From Paenibacillus ihbetae (GTDB lineage Bacteria; Bacillota; Bacilli; Paenibacillales; Paenibacillaceae), in contig NZ_CP016809.1 of assembly GCF_002741055.1 (NCBI RefSeq), positions 682,001-746,000 on the forward strand: a DNA stretch of 64,000 bases, given 5' to 3'. The position numbers and the translations under genes were made by a program. The notes beneath the pieces were generated by a model. It saw only the letters and a list, made by a program, of their open reading frames with translations. It made no database searches and was not told the DNA's origin. The stretch's first letter is position 1, and the number at the start of each line of letters is the position of its first letter. Shown here piece by piece: positions 56,390 to 64,000 of the stretch.

Positions 56390-56561
56390 GGCTCTCCCCT
56401 CCCCTGATCCGTCTTCTGATTTCATCGTAAGTGCCGTATTGAGCGTCACTACTAAAAATGAATTTTGGATAAGGACCGTCTGATACTCTGCCTCCCACAA
56501 ACGCCAGAGCTTGGATGTCGGCGTATTCTTCGCTTGCCTTGATGCGGTAGCCTAGGTTCAT
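56355..56561 (-). CDS. small hypothetical phage protein
   Basis: 68 aa (MNLGYRIKASEEYADIQALA ... SLEAIAKSYNIS). The start overlaps the preceding gene by 4 bp. The last residues resemble the first helix of an HTH, but no full HTH is visible. Confidence 0.55.
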   Translation of the reverse strand: MNLGYRIKASEEYADIQALAFVGGRVSDGPYPKFIFSSDAQYGTYDEIRRRIRGGESLEAIAKSYNIS

Positions 56562-56752
56562 TTGTCCTCACCTACCGTAATCACTACAGCACCCATAGCA
56601 GTTGCTAAGCACCGATAGTTGCAACATAGTCCATCACCAAACTGCACGACTTCCTGACCGGCATATATTTCTGCGTTACACCCAAGGCACTCGTCAACCA
56701 CTTCGGACTCTTGCGGATCCGGCAGGCCTTGTTCGAATCGATCTAGGTTCAT
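56558..56752 (-). CDS. small zinc-binding phage protein
   Basis: 64 aa from ATG 56752 (overlaps the upstream TGA as ATGA; GGAG 8 nt upstream). ECLGCNAEIYAG and GLCCNYRC supply two cysteine pairs for a zinc site. Unknown role. Confidence 0.65.
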   Translation of the reverse strand: MNLDRFEQGLPDPQESEVVDECLGCNAEIYAGQEVVQFGDGLCCNYRCLATAMGAVVITVGEDK

Positions 56753-56916
56753 AGCTGCCACTCCTTCAGTCGAAGTTCATTCTCTAACCGGTGAATCTCA
56801 TTGTCGATCAAGTCACTTCCGGCCCCATACAACAAGTGCTGGTGACCTTTGATTCTGTAAAGTTCTTTGAGACGGATGTAAGCTGCTAAACGTTGGTTTA
56901 AGCGTTCGTTTGTCAT
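56749..56916 (-). CDS. small helical phage protein
   Basis: 55 aa from ATG 56916 (MTNERLNQRLAAYIRLKELY) with AGGAGGG upstream; the frame is open to 56952. Unknown role. Confidence 0.65.
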   Translation of the reverse strand: MTNERLNQRLAAYIRLKELYRIKGHQHLLYGAGSDLIDNEIHRLENELRLKEWQL

Positions 56917-56926
56917 GTCGACCCTC

Positions 56927-57088
56927 CTAAATTTGATTTTGAAGTTCATCAATGACCTGAAGCATCTTTGTATCTCCGGCCCATTGGGTACGGGATCTAT
57001 TCAAAAAGCTTTTAAGTTGATCGGTTGTGCATTTACGATCAATGCAGTTTTGAAAAGCAGCTCTCAAGGATTCATCTGGTTTCGGCAT
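56927..57088 (-). CDS. small phage protein (53 aa)
   Basis: MPKPDESLRAAFQNCIDRKC, then TTDQLKSFLNRSRTQWAGDT; GGAG lies 7 nt before the ATG. It overlaps the 99-aa gene by 25 bp in a different frame. Unknown role. Confidence 0.6.
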   Translation of the reverse strand: MPKPDESLRAAFQNCIDRKCTTDQLKSFLNRSRTQWAGDTKMLQVIDELQNQI

Positions 57089-57363
57089 GTGCTTACTCCT
57101 TTCTTCAGGAAACCTTCGTCCTGGATGTAATCAATAGCACCGCAAATATCATGCAACCAATCCATTTGACCAGCCGTATAAGCTACCATAGACAAGTTAC
57201 TTAGCTCATCTAAGGTGCGGATGATCTCAAGATTTTGCATCAGGTACGGCGCTAACACTCGAAGCGTTAATTCATCAATGATCAAGTTGCCTTTCTTGTC
57301 TAAGTTCAAGAATGTTATCTCGGCTAATTTACGATGGCTAGGATGGATAGCGAGGCCTTTCAT
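57064..57363 (-). CDS. hypothetical phage protein
   Basis: 99 aa from ATG 57363 (MKGLAIHPSHRKLAEITFLN; GGAG upstream), with an alternative ATG at 57378. Helical (LAPYLMQNLEIIRTLDELSN). No family recognised. Confidence 0.6.
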   Translation of the reverse strand: MKGLAIHPSHRKLAEITFLNLDKKGNLIIDELTLRVLAPYLMQNLEIIRTLDELSNLSMVAYTAGQMDWLHDICGAIDYIQDEGFLKKGVSTCRNQMNP

Positions 57364-57387
57364 GGGACCACTCTCCATTTCATTGGA

Positions 57388-58146
57388 TTAAACTAAAGTG
57401 CCAATCGACAGTTCCTTGACTATGGTCGTGTAAATCTCTTTCAGTCGAGCATCAGCTTCAATCACGTCCAGCCGGTTCGTTTCGTTGATCTTCGTTTTGG
57501 TGGCTCCCGTATCAGCTAAACGATCCTGTAGATTCTTCAGCCGGATGTTCAGCTGGCACTTACCGCGTTCTTCGAGCAGTTGGTAGCTTTCTGTCCGGAT
57601 GTCTCGGAAGCTCTTACCGGATCTCCGAGCGGCACCGTTCAGCATTCCGTTGATCTTCTGTCTCCAGTTATCATCACGTTGCAAGAACGTCTCTTTGATC
57701 GTTGCAAGCTGCTGTTCATGTTCCTGCTGTTTCTGCTCGATCTGTAATTGACGGTGTTCCATAGCGATTAGGAGCTGGAGTTGAGGGCTTAAGCCGGTTA
57801 AGTCTATTGCCGTTTCCTTCACTCGGTAATAATCATCAACAAGCATTTCGTAAGCTTCCCATGCTCGCTCGGTGTTCAGTGACTTTGCATGCATCCAAGC
57901 TCCCTTTTCAGTCCAGAGATACAGGAGTTGTGCATTTTTCGAACTATCCGCAATTTGCGTACGGTCCAGAAAAGAACGCTTTTCGTTACCAGACAAAACA
58001 AAGTAGTGCTTTCCTGATTTATAACGCTCAAGGTTTCGTCCGAAATTCTCCGAGATTCTTCGAGCATCGGTTCCGAATGATTCTGCAAGTTGTGAAGTGG
58101 TAAGAACTCTTTGACCTTGATGCTCGATAGGTTGTAGTTGACTCAT
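57388..58146 (-). CDS. phage antirepressor, ORF6N type
   Basis: 252 aa. The N-terminal ORF6N domain (VLTTSQLAESFGTDARRISE, GKHYFVLSG, LLYLWTEKGAWMHAKSLNTE; about 1-100) binds DNA. A coiled coil (about 125-155) precedes an ORF6C-like C-terminal domain. Such proteins counter the repressor during induction. Fourth gene from the end of the early rightward-to-left transcript starting at the Cro-like gene. AAGGAG supports the start. Confidence 0.85.
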   Translation of the reverse strand: MSQLQPIEHQGQRVLTTSQLAESFGTDARRISENFGRNLERYKSGKHYFVLSGNEKRSFLDRTQIADSSKNAQLLYLWTEKGAWMHAKSLNTERAWEAYEMLVDDYYRVKETAIDLTGLSPQLQLLIAMEHRQLQIEQKQQEHEQQLATIKETFLQRDDNWRQKINGMLNGAARRSGKSFRDIRTESYQLLEERGKCQLNIRLKNLQDRLADTGATKTKINETNRLDVIEADARLKEIYTTIVKELSIGTLV

Positions 58147-58159
58147 TTCATTGCTCCTT

Positions 58160-58438
58160 TCATCGAGCCCTCTGCTCTCTTATCCACATTTCAAGAAACT
58201 GTCTAGTCTCTTGTGCTGGAAAGTACCACTTACCTCCGATTTTTCTCTTAACAAATCTCGGGTCATAAAAAAATGTATTCTGAATCGTGCTCCAGCTCAT
58301 ACACGTCCGTTTGGTTAGTTCCCCTGAATCCCAAAACACAAGATCCTTGTCAGCGTCTTTTAGCATCTCGGCTATTTTTTCTTCGTAGATTTTCAAAACT
58401 TCAGTTTCATTAAGCTGAACTGTAACCAGACCTCCCAT
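58160..58438 (-). CDS. DUF771 family DNA-binding-like protein
   Basis: 92 aa with LVFWDSGELTKRTCMSWSTI and DPRFVKRKIGGKWYFPAQET, the excisionase-like winged-helix pattern of DUF771. It may be an excisionase or accessory regulator. AAGGAGG precedes the ATG. Confidence 0.75.
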   Translation of the reverse strand: MGGLVTVQLNETEVLKIYEEKIAEMLKDADKDLVFWDSGELTKRTCMSWSTIQNTFFYDPRFVKRKIGGKWYFPAQETRQFLEMWIREQRAR

Positions 58439-58459
58439 TTTTCCTCCTTTCTCAGAACA

Positions 58460-58672
58460 TCATGCAGTGTTCTGGTTAGTGGAATCGAACAGATATTCAA
58501 GATCGCAGTTAGGAAAGAAATGACGTTTTATTTTGGATGCCTCGTCATAATAAAACCGAAACTTCCCATTTAACTTATCATTGACAGTGGCATACCTAAC
58601 GCCCAAAACTTTCGCCATATCGCCGATGGTCACATCGTTCCTTGTCATCTCTGCACGAAGGTTTTTGTACAA
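58460..58672 (-). CDS. Cro-like XRE regulator
   Basis: 70 aa from TTG 58672 (AGGAGGT 7 nt upstream); a GTG at 58681 lies too close to that site. The HTH spans DVTIGDMAKVLGVRYATVND. First gene of the early operon, divergent from the CI-like repressor and controlled by the palindromes between them. Confidence 0.85.
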   Translation of the reverse strand: MYKNLRAEMTRNDVTIGDMAKVLGVRYATVNDKLNGKFRFYYDEASKIKRHFFPNCDLEYLFDSTNQNTA

Positions 58673-58696
58673 CCTACTCACCTCCTTCCTGCTGAT

Positions 58697-58851
58697 GAAC
58701 GCAATTGCGTTCGGCTTGATTCAAACTATAAACGCATTTGCGTTCAAAGTCAACGATAAATTTATTTAACTGAACGAATTTGCGTATAAATATCTGTTTA
58801 CACGGAAAGATTTATATTGTATCATGAGGTTGTATACGAAATTTCGTATAC
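58697..58851. promoter_or_regulatory. immunity control region: four palindromic operators and two promoters
   Basis: Operators: GAACGCAATTGCGTTC (58697-58712, perfect), AAACGCATTTGCGTTC (58730-58745), GAACGAATTTGCGTAT (58772-58787) and GTATACGAAATTTCGTATAC (58832-58851, perfect). The core is ACGNAATTNCGT. Early promoter, minus strand: TTGACT (58753-58748), 17 bp, TATAGT (58730-58725), with the second operator in its spacer. Repressor promoter, plus strand: TTTACA (58797-58802), 17 bp, TATCAT (58820-58825), with the fourth operator at its start site. Centre spacings are 33, 42 and 62 bp, near whole helical turns. Confidence 0.8.
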
Positions 58852-58872
58852 ATATTAGTTTAGGAAGGCGGA

Positions 58873-59253
58873 TTGAAAGTGGAGAAAGCTGTGATTATAG
58901 ATAAATTGATCGAAGAAATGGGCTTGAGTAGACGAGCTTTTGCCGAAAAAATCGGGTTGCCGGCTACAACACTGCAATCTATGCTATCGAGAGGAGTCGG
59001 AAAAGCATCGGTTGATAACGTAATCAAAGTGTGCAAAGGTCTCGGAATTACAACAGACCAACTTGAAAAGATGGCCGAATTTGGGACCACTGATCTTAGA
59101 GAAATTGAAAAGTTAGACAGCAACAACAAACTTAGCGAGGAAGAGATTATTACTTTAGCTGCCCATCAAATAGGTCATGACGGTCCGTTATCAGAGCAGG
59201 AAATAGAACAAATAAAACTTGCTATGAAGATCGCATTATCTAGAGAAAAATAA
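58873..59253 (+). CDS. CI-like XRE repressor
   Basis: Up to 126 aa. The start is TTG 58873 or, with better spacing from AAGGCGG, GTG 58879. The HTH is GLSRRAFAEKIGLPATTLQS (about residues 17-36). The C-terminal part is short and helical, with no LexA/CI serine-lysine protease fold, so induction cannot go by RecA-stimulated self-cleavage. The metalloprotease encoded next is the likely inactivator, as with ImmR/ImmA. Confidence 0.85.
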   Translation: MKVEKAVIIDKLIEEMGLSRRAFAEKIGLPATTLQSMLSRGVGKASVDNVIKVCKGLGITTDQLEKMAEFGTTDLREIEKLDSNNKLSEEEIITLAAHQIGHDGPLSEQEIEQIKLAMKIALSREK

Positions 59254-59289
59254 TCTCACCATCTTGATGAACAGCAGGAGGTAAACCTT

Positions 59290-59751
59290 ATGATTACGTA
59301 CGATGATTTGGTAAATGAGATAGATGTTTTGCTGGATGATCGCGCTGATTTGCCTTCAAGGTTTAAGGGATTATATTTAGAAACAAGGTCCAAAAAATTC
59401 ATAATGATTAGTAAGTACATAACCAGTGAGTGCGAGAGAAAATGTGTTCTCGCTGAAGAAATTGGCCACTATCATAAAACTGTTGGAAACATTTTTAATC
59501 AACGAATTATAGAAAATAAGAAGCAAGAAGAAATTGCCCGTAGATGGGCCTATGAAAAGCTTGTTCCTGTTTCTGCTATTCTAGAAGCCTATCGAAATGG
59601 GGTTCGTAATAGATTTGAGTTTTCTGAAATGCTGGGTATTTCAGAGGATTTTTTGGAGGATGCATTAAATTACTACAAAAGCAAATATGGTTTACATATC
59701 AGTTTAGATGACAAGGTCATTTATCTTGACCCTTTAAATGTATTTGAATAA
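59290..59751 (+). CDS. ImmA/IrrE-type metalloprotease
   Basis: The 153-aa protein has a probable zinc site in CVLAEEIGHYHKTVG near residue 58. This resembles the HExxH region of M78 peptidases, with Ala in place of the first His as read here, so the ligand set should be checked. It lies 36 bp after the repressor, with AGGAGG upstream. In ICEBs1 and related phages, ImmA cleaves the adjacent ImmR-type repressor. Confidence 0.8.
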   Translation: MITYDDLVNEIDVLLDDRADLPSRFKGLYLETRSKKFIMISKYITSECERKCVLAEEIGHYHKTVGNIFNQRIIENKKQEEIARRWAYEKLVPVSAILEAYRNGVRNRFEFSEMLGISEDFLEDALNYYKSKYGLHISLDDKVIYLDPLNVFE

Positions 59752-59837
59752 CAAAATTAATCATTCTGCGCTTTCACCGCATAATGCGGTTTAACATACA
59801 CCGAAACAGAACATACATTCGGAGGAGAGGGAGTGTA

Positions 59838-60992
59838 ATGGCAAATTTCAAAAAACATAGTACTGGTTGGGAGTATCGACTTAAATACAAGGATCCATTC
59901 ACACAGAAGTATAAGGAAAAATCACAAAGAGGATTCCTTACAAAAAAAGAAGCACAACTAGCTGCGGCTGCCTTTGAAATGAGTATAAAGGAAGGTTACG
60001 AGCAAACAGAGGATATAAAGTTAACCGCTTTTCTTGAACGCTGGATGACAGAATATAAAGAGGGAACGGTTAGAAAAAACACTCTGGTTTTGCATCAAAA
60101 TAATATAAAGAACCATATTATTCCTTATTTCAAAGAGATTAATTTGAGAGAAATCAAGCCGATTATGTATCAGGAGTTTTTGAATTCTTTAACAGGATCC
60201 TATAGTAAACGGACTGTCGAATTAATCCATGCAACGATGCATAATGCCTTGGATAAAGCGGTAACTTTGGGGAAATTAGAAAAAAATCCTTGTGTTGGCG
60301 TAACTATTAAAGGCCAAGAAAAAAAACAACAAAGTATTCACTTTATTGAATCAAGTGATATTCCTAAATTCTTGCAAGCTGCTCATCAGTATGGATATAT
60401 CTATTGGATATTTTTCAAAGTTCTGATAGAAACAGGTATGCGAAAAGGTGAAGCAGCCGCTTTGCAATGGACAGACATAGACTTTAAGAATCAAACAATC
60501 ACCATTGACAAAACACTTGATTTCACAGCTAAAACCAAAGAAGAGCTGTTTGGTGACCCAAAAACCTTCAACTCTAAAAGAACAATTAAAATGAGTAGCT
60601 CACTAACAAATGATTTAAGGTACCACATGAATTATCAGAATCAGAATAAACTAGCGATTAATGATCTATATCACCATGATTTAAACCTTGTTCTCTGTAG
60701 AGATGATGGTAATTTCATGCCTAAGTCTTCATTGTTCAATTCATTTTCAAGAATATTGAAAAGAGCTGGGATTGAGAGCATCCCAATCCATGCACTTCGT
60801 CATACCCATGCAGTAATGCTACTTGAAGCCGGTGTAGAAATGAAATATGTTCAGGAACGCTTAGGTCATGGGAGTATTCAAATTACTTCAGACGTGTATG
60901 CTCACATTTCTAAGAAGATGGAGAAAGACAATATGGAGAAATACGAAAATAGATTTTCTGGGGGCGTTTTGGGGGCACATCCTTCGAAATGA
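59838..60992 (+). CDS. int: tyrosine-family phage integrase
   Basis: 384 aa from ATG 59838 with GGAGGAGAGGGAG upstream; the frame is open to 59784. It has an N-terminal arm-binding AP2-like domain (HSTGWEYRLKYKDPFTQKYK), an SAM-like core-binding domain (about 60-150) and a catalytic domain with ETGMRKGEAAALQW (Arg), FNSKRTIKM (Lys), HALRHTHA (His-x-x-Arg), RLGHGSIQIT (His) and SDVYAHIS (Tyr). It recombines attP with the glnA site and ends 27 bp before the attR core. Confidence 0.95.
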   Translation: MANFKKHSTGWEYRLKYKDPFTQKYKEKSQRGFLTKKEAQLAAAAFEMSIKEGYEQTEDIKLTAFLERWMTEYKEGTVRKNTLVLHQNNIKNHIIPYFKEINLREIKPIMYQEFLNSLTGSYSKRTVELIHATMHNALDKAVTLGKLEKNPCVGVTIKGQEKKQQSIHFIESSDIPKFLQAAHQYGYIYWIFFKVLIETGMRKGEAAALQWTDIDFKNQTITIDKTLDFTAKTKEELFGDPKTFNSKRTIKMSSSLTNDLRYHMNYQNQNKLAINDLYHHDLNLVLCRDDGNFMPKSSLFNSFSRILKRAGIESIPIHALRHTHAVMLLEAGVEMKYVQERLGHGSIQITSDVYAHISKKMEKDNMEKYENRFSGGVLGAHPSK

Positions 60993-61014
60993 CCTCAATC
61001 CTCATTTTGCCCCC
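60960..61014. repeat. right-end GGGGGCA/G arm-type repeats
   Basis: GGGGGCG (60960-60966), GGGGGCA (60971-60977) and an inverted copy TGCCCCC (61008-61014), inside and just after the end of int. They mirror the repeats at 19661-19690 on the other side of attP. Confidence 0.5.
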
Positions 61015-61019
61015 AAACA

Positions 61020-61052
61020 AAAAAATCCCCCACGCCATACGGCGCAAGGGAT
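61020..61052 (-). terminator. glnA terminator
   Basis: On the minus strand AATCCCTTGCGCC-GTAT-GGCGTGGGGGATT followed by seven T. A copy lies in attL. Confidence 0.85.
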
Positions 61053-61112
61053 TCCTCTATTAATACATGGTGATGTACTGATCGCGTTCCCATTGGTGAA
61101 CTTGCGTGCGGT
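61020..61112. other. attR core within the glnA 3' end
   Basis: 93 bp identical to attL (19462-19554). It contains the glnA terminator and last codons, so glnA reads through to its normal end here. Confidence 0.92.
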
Positions 61113-62388
61113 ACATGTCCCACTCGATCTCTTTCAACTCATAGAAGTGAGCCAGTGCATGGTCGCCGAGCGCCTCGCAGATTACCTCATTGCGGACCAG
61201 CTCATTCAGCGCTTCCTTCAGGTCGGCCGGCAGGCTTGGTATGCCTTCCTCGATCCGCTCCTCTTCGCTCATCACATAAATGTTGCGGTCAATCGGCGCC
61301 GGCAGTGCCAGCTCGCGCTTGATGCCGTCAAGACCGGCTTTCAGCATAACTGCAAGGGCCAGGTAAGGGTTGGCGGCCGGATCCGGGTTACGAACCTCGA
61401 TCCGCGTGCTCAGCCCGCGGGAAGCCGGAATACGAATCATCGGGCTCCGGTTGCTCGCAGACCATGCCACGTAACAAGGTGCTTCATAGCCTGGTACAAG
61501 ACGCTTATACGAGTTGACCGTCGGGTTGGTAATCACCGTGAATGCACGGGCATGCTTCAGGATGCCTGCCATGTAATGGCGTGCCGTCTTGCTCAGGCCG
61601 AGCTCATCCGACTCGTCTACGAAGGCATTCTCCGAACCTTTGAAGAGCGACTGGTTGCAGTGCATACCGGAACCGTTCACCCCGAAGATCGGCTTCGGCA
61701 TAAACGTTGCGATCAGGCCATGCTGGCGGGCAATCGTCTTGACGACCAGCTTGAAGGTTTGAATCTGGTCGGCCGCCTTCACGGCGTCCGCATATTTAAA
61801 GTCGATTTCATGCTGCCCCGGAGCTACCTCATGGTGGGAAGCTTCGATCTCGAAGCCCATCTCTTCCAGGGTCAATACGATATCGCGGCGGCAGTTCTCG
61901 CCAAGGTCCGTTGGCGCGAGGTCAAAGTATCCGCCCTGGTCATTCAATTCCATCGTCGGATTGCCCTTCTCATCGGTCTTGAACAAGAAGAACTCCGGCT
62001 CTGGGCCGACATTCATCGAGGTGAAGCCCATTTCCTCGGCTTCCTTCAGGCATCTCTTGAGTATACCACGAGGATCTCCGGCAAATGGCGTTCCGTCAGG
62101 CAAATACACGTCGCAAATCATACGGGCAACGCGATCTTCGGATACCCATGGGAAAATCATAAACGTATCCAGGTCCGGATACAGATACATATCGGATTCT
62201 TCGATACGCACGTATCCCTCGATGGAAGAACCGTCAAACATCATTTTATTATCAAGCGCTTTGGGCAGTTGGCTTAGCGGAATTTCAACGTTCTTGATCG
62301 TCCCGAGCAAATCGGTGAACTGCAAGCGGATAAAACGAACATTTTCCTCTTTACAAATGCGTAGTATGTCCTCTTTGGTATAACTCAC
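61060..62388 (-). CDS. glnA: glutamine synthetase, type I-alpha
   Basis: The 442-aa length is typical of Gram-positive GSI-alpha. Conserved segments are [13 protein letters not shown] near residue 55, GPEPEFFLF near 130, [11 protein letters not shown] near 240, [19 protein letters not shown] near 297 and NRSPMIRIP near 318. It makes glutamine from glutamate, ammonia and ATP. The GTG start follows GGAGAGGG. The last 17 or so codons lie in the prophage att core but the protein end [11 protein letters not shown] is intact. Cotranscribed with glnR. Confidence 0.97.
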   Translation of the reverse strand: MSYTKEDILRICKEENVRFIRLQFTDLLGTIKNVEIPLSQLPKALDNKMMFDGSSIEGYVRIEESDMYLYPDLDTFMIFPWVSEDRVARMICDVYLPDGTPFAGDPRGILKRCLKEAEEMGFTSMNVGPEPEFFLFKTDEKGNPTMELNDQGGYFDLAPTDLGENCRRDIVLTLEEMGFEIEASHHEVAPGQHEIDFKYADAVKAADQIQTFKLVVKTIARQHGLIATFMPKPIFGVNGSGMHCNQSLFKGSENAFVDESDELGLSKTARHYMAGILKHARAFTVITNPTVNSYKRLVPGYEAPCYVAWSASNRSPMIRIPASRGLSTRIEVRNPDPAANPYLALAVMLKAGLDGIKRELALPAPIDRNIYVMSEEERIEEGIPSLPADLKEALNELVRNEVICEALGDHALAHFYELKEIEWDMYRTQVHQWERDQYITMY

Positions 62389-62438
62389 TTTACCCTCTCC
62401 TTTGTCATGAATGGCTTGGTCAAGAATTAACAGCTTCT

Positions 62439-62849
62439 TTATTTATTAAAAAACCGGGATAACTCCCCTTGAATCAATGAAACCTGACCCGGTCTTTTAG
62501 CGGTAATCAATTCCTGCTTCAGTAAACGCCGAAGCTGAGACTCCGACATTTCCCGTCGTTTGCTCTCCGTATCCGCCGTAATCACGGTTGCCTCCTCGGA
62601 CTCCTTCGTGACAGGGTTCATGACCTGCTTGATGCCGGCGATATTGACGCCCTTCTCAATCAATGCCTTGATCTCCAGGAGACGCTCGACATCATTGAAG
62701 GAGAACAGGCGCTGATTACCTGATGTGCGTGCGGGGACAATCAAATTATGCTGTTCATAATAACGAATTTGTCTGGCGGATAAATCCGTAAGCTTCATTA
62801 CGATGCCGATCGGAAATAGCGCCATATTCCTCCGAATCTCATCACCCAT
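62439..62849 (-). CDS. glnR: GlnR, MerR-family nitrogen regulator
   Basis: 136 aa. The MerR HTH is [20 protein letters not shown] through [13 protein letters not shown], and the C-terminal tail ([20 protein letters not shown]) is the regulatory tail that senses feedback-inhibited GlnA. It represses glnRA under nitrogen excess. Its operator lies just upstream. Confidence 0.95.
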   Translation of the reverse strand: MGDEIRRNMALFPIGIVMKLTDLSARQIRYYEQHNLIVPARTSGNQRLFSFNDVERLLEIKALIEKGVNIAGIKQVMNPVTKESEEATVITADTESKRREMSESQLRRLLKQELITAKRPGQVSLIQGELSRFFNK

Positions 62850-62885
62850 ATCTCATCAACCTTCCAAGTGGTCTATTCTGATCCT

Positions 62886-62936
62886 ATTGTACATTTCCTG
62901 ATCAGCTGCGTCAACCGCATGTAAGGATAACTCACA
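62886..62936 (-). promoter_or_regulatory. glnRA promoter with GlnR/TnrA box
   Basis: On the minus strand TTGACG (62914-62909), 17 bp, TACAAT (62891-62886). TGTGAGTTATCCTTACA (62936-62920) matches TGTNA-N7-TNACA exactly and overlaps the ynbB stop codon, just upstream of the -35. Confidence 0.85.
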
Positions 62937-64000
62937 AGAGATTACGGTCCTTCATACGCTGAAGTGACATAAGCACCCCGTATTTGACATGAGAATAGGT
63001 TAGGCCGCCTTGCATATAACCGATATAGGGTTCGCGAATCGGCGCGTCTGCGGATAACTCCAGGCTTCCTCCTTGAATAAAGGTTCCTGCCGCCATAATC
63101 ACCGGATGTTCGTATCCCGGCATGTCCCACGGCTCAGGCACGACATGGCTGTCAACCGCCGCCGCTCTCTGAATGCCTTGCACGAAAGCGATCAGATGCT
63201 CGGGGCTCGTAAACGACACCGCTTGGATCAGATCGGTCCGCGCCTCCTCCCATCCGGGCTTGGTTATGAAGCCTACCGCTTCGAACATAGCCGCTGCATA
63301 TACGCTTCCTTTCACCGCCTGTCCAACCGTGGAAGGGGCGAGGAACAGCCCTTGATACATCGAGCGCGTCGTTCCGAGCATGGCCCCTACTTCGCGTCCG
63401 ATGCCGGGGGCGGTCAAGCGGTACGCAGCCAGCTCCACGTAGGATTCTTTGCCGCAAATATACCCGCCGGTTTCTGCAATGCCTCCGCCTGGATTTTTGA
63501 TCAGCGATCCCGCCATCAAATCCGCGCCAACCTCAGTCGGCTCCATCGTTTCTGTAAACTCTCCGTAACAGTTGTCGACAAACACGATCAAATCCTCGCG
63601 GATTGCTTTGAGCCGGCTGACCATCTCGCCAATCTGCGGCACCGTGAAAGAAGAACGCCAATCATACCCTCGGGAGCGTTGGATACCGATGACCTTCGTC
63701 TCCGGTTTAATCGCCTTCTCCACGCCTTCCCAGTCGATGCCGCCTTCTTCAGTCAGCGCTACCTCTCCATACCCGATGCCGAAATCCCTCAGCGAGCCAG
63801 TGCCATCGCCCGCTTGTCCAATGACTTTATGCAGCGTGTCGTAGGGACGTCCGGTAATATACAGCAGCTCATCCCCAGGGCGCAGCACGCCAAACAACGC
63901 TGCCGATATCGTATGGGTTCCGGAAGCGAAATGCGGACGCACCAGCGCCGACTCGGCACCGAATACTTCCGCATACACCTCATCGAGCACTTCCCGACCG
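62932..64000 (-). CDS. ynbB: YnbB-like PLP-dependent lyase, 5' end outside window
   Basis: The C-terminal 356 or so residues are present; the full family length is about 420, so the start lies beyond 64000. The PLP-lysine motif is MAGSLIKNPGGGIAETGGYI, and VFVDNCYGEFTE supplies the cofactor aspartate. The family is annotated as methionine gamma-lyase-like or aluminium resistance protein; the in vivo reaction is unclear. The order ynbB-glnR-glnA is as in B. subtilis. Confidence 0.9.
   Translation of the reverse strand, partial: GREVLDEVYAEVFGAESALVRPHFASGTHTISAALFGVLRPGDELLYITGRPYDTLHKVIGQAGDGTGSLRDFGIGYGEVALTEEGGIDWEGVEKAIKPETKVIGIQRSRGYDWRSSFTVPQIGEMVSRLKAIREDLIVFVDNCYGEFTETMEPTEVGADLMAGSLIKNPGGGIAETGGYICGKESYVELAAYRLTAPGIGREVGAMLGTTRSMYQGLFLAPSTVGQAVKGSVYAAAMFEAVGFITKPGWEEARTDLIQAVSFTSPEHLIAFVQGIQRAAAVDSHVVPEPWDMPGYEHPVIMAAGTFIQGGSLELSADAPIREPYIGYMQGGLTYSHVKYGVLMSLQRMKDRNLL

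Larger units (their letters stand above)
19462..61112. mobile_element. siphovirus prophage integrated in the 3' end of glnA
   Basis: The element is bounded by a perfect 93-bp direct repeat (19462-19554 and 61020-61112). The offset of 41,558 bp predicts the circular genome size. All modules of a temperate siphovirus are present and in frame: lysis, tail, head, cos-type packaging, late regulator, replication and recombination, immunity, and a tyrosine integrase beside attR. Most genes are on the minus strand; CI, ImmA-type protease, integrase and two probable morons are on the plus strand. No broken essential gene was seen, so it may still be inducible. Confidence 0.93.

Noticed and set aside
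1..64000. CRISPR arrays, tRNA or rRNA genes, insertion sequences
   Set aside because: I saw no spaced repeat arrays, tRNA-like cloverleafs, rRNA or transposase genes; the prophage att site is protein-coding and not a tRNA.

Overview
The window looks like a Paenibacillus-type member of the Bacillales: Gram-positive Shine-Dalgarno sites (AGGAGG, often with GTG or TTG starts), Cheo-type CGAAC-N4-GTTCG LexA boxes, the ynbB-glnR-glnA and lexA-yneA-ynzC gene order also known near each other in Bacillus subtilis, and copper-amine-oxidase-N-type domains on secreted proteins, which are common in Paenibacillus. This is inference from content; no rRNA or other taxonomic marker is present.

Positions 1-19461 are host chromosome. 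Most genes are on the minus strand and ordinary: an RlmM/FtsJ-like methyltransferase, ABC ATPase, thioredoxin and receiver-domain operon; endonuclease IV, an Fpg/Nei paralogue and a HAD-IIA phosphatase; RNase Z; cobalamin-dependent methionine synthase (metH) opposite acireductone dioxygenase (mtnD); a YtkA-like lipoprotein with an Fnr/Crp-type box; another HAD phosphatase; the divergent SOS pair yneA/lexA with five LexA boxes; a TsuA/TusA thiosulfate uptake pair; an ECF sigma/anti-sigma pair; and a small WYL-like protein behind its own LexA boxes.

Positions 19462-61112 are a complete-looking siphovirus prophage bounded by a perfect 93-bp direct repeat. The repeat is the last codons plus terminator of glnA, so the phage sits in the 3' end of glutamine synthetase and rebuilds it. 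The repeat spacing predicts a 41,558-bp circle. From left to right it carries: a single-gene moron between terminators; lysis genes (amidase endolysin, two holin-type proteins); tail genes (Tal, tail spike, Dit, tape measure, gpG/gpGT with a canonical -1 slippery site, major tail protein) with an acyltransferase-3 gene inserted among them; head genes (connectors, head fibre, HK97 capsid, protease, portal, TerL, P27-type TerS, HNH) and a likely cos region; an accessory cassette (PD-(D/E)XK-like protein, ATP-dependent DNA ligase, DUF3800 protein); a sigma-like late regulator; many small early genes including a PP-loop ATPase, dUTPase and RuvC-like resolvase; replication and recombination genes (initiator, DnaC-type loader, SSB, PD-(D/E)XK nuclease, putative annealing protein); an antirepressor, Cro-like and CI-like regulators around palindromic operators, an ImmA-type protease, and the tyrosine integrase next to attR.

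Positions 61020-64000 return to host: glnA, glnR with a GlnR/TnrA box, and ynbB running off the right edge. Immediately left of attL lies a decayed copy of the 3' end of a related integrase gene. This suggests that the glnA site was occupied earlier by another element. The most notable items are this integrase remnant with the glnA att site, the DUF3800/ligase/nuclease-like cassette, the self-contained moron, the acyltransferase, and the frameshift and cos signals.
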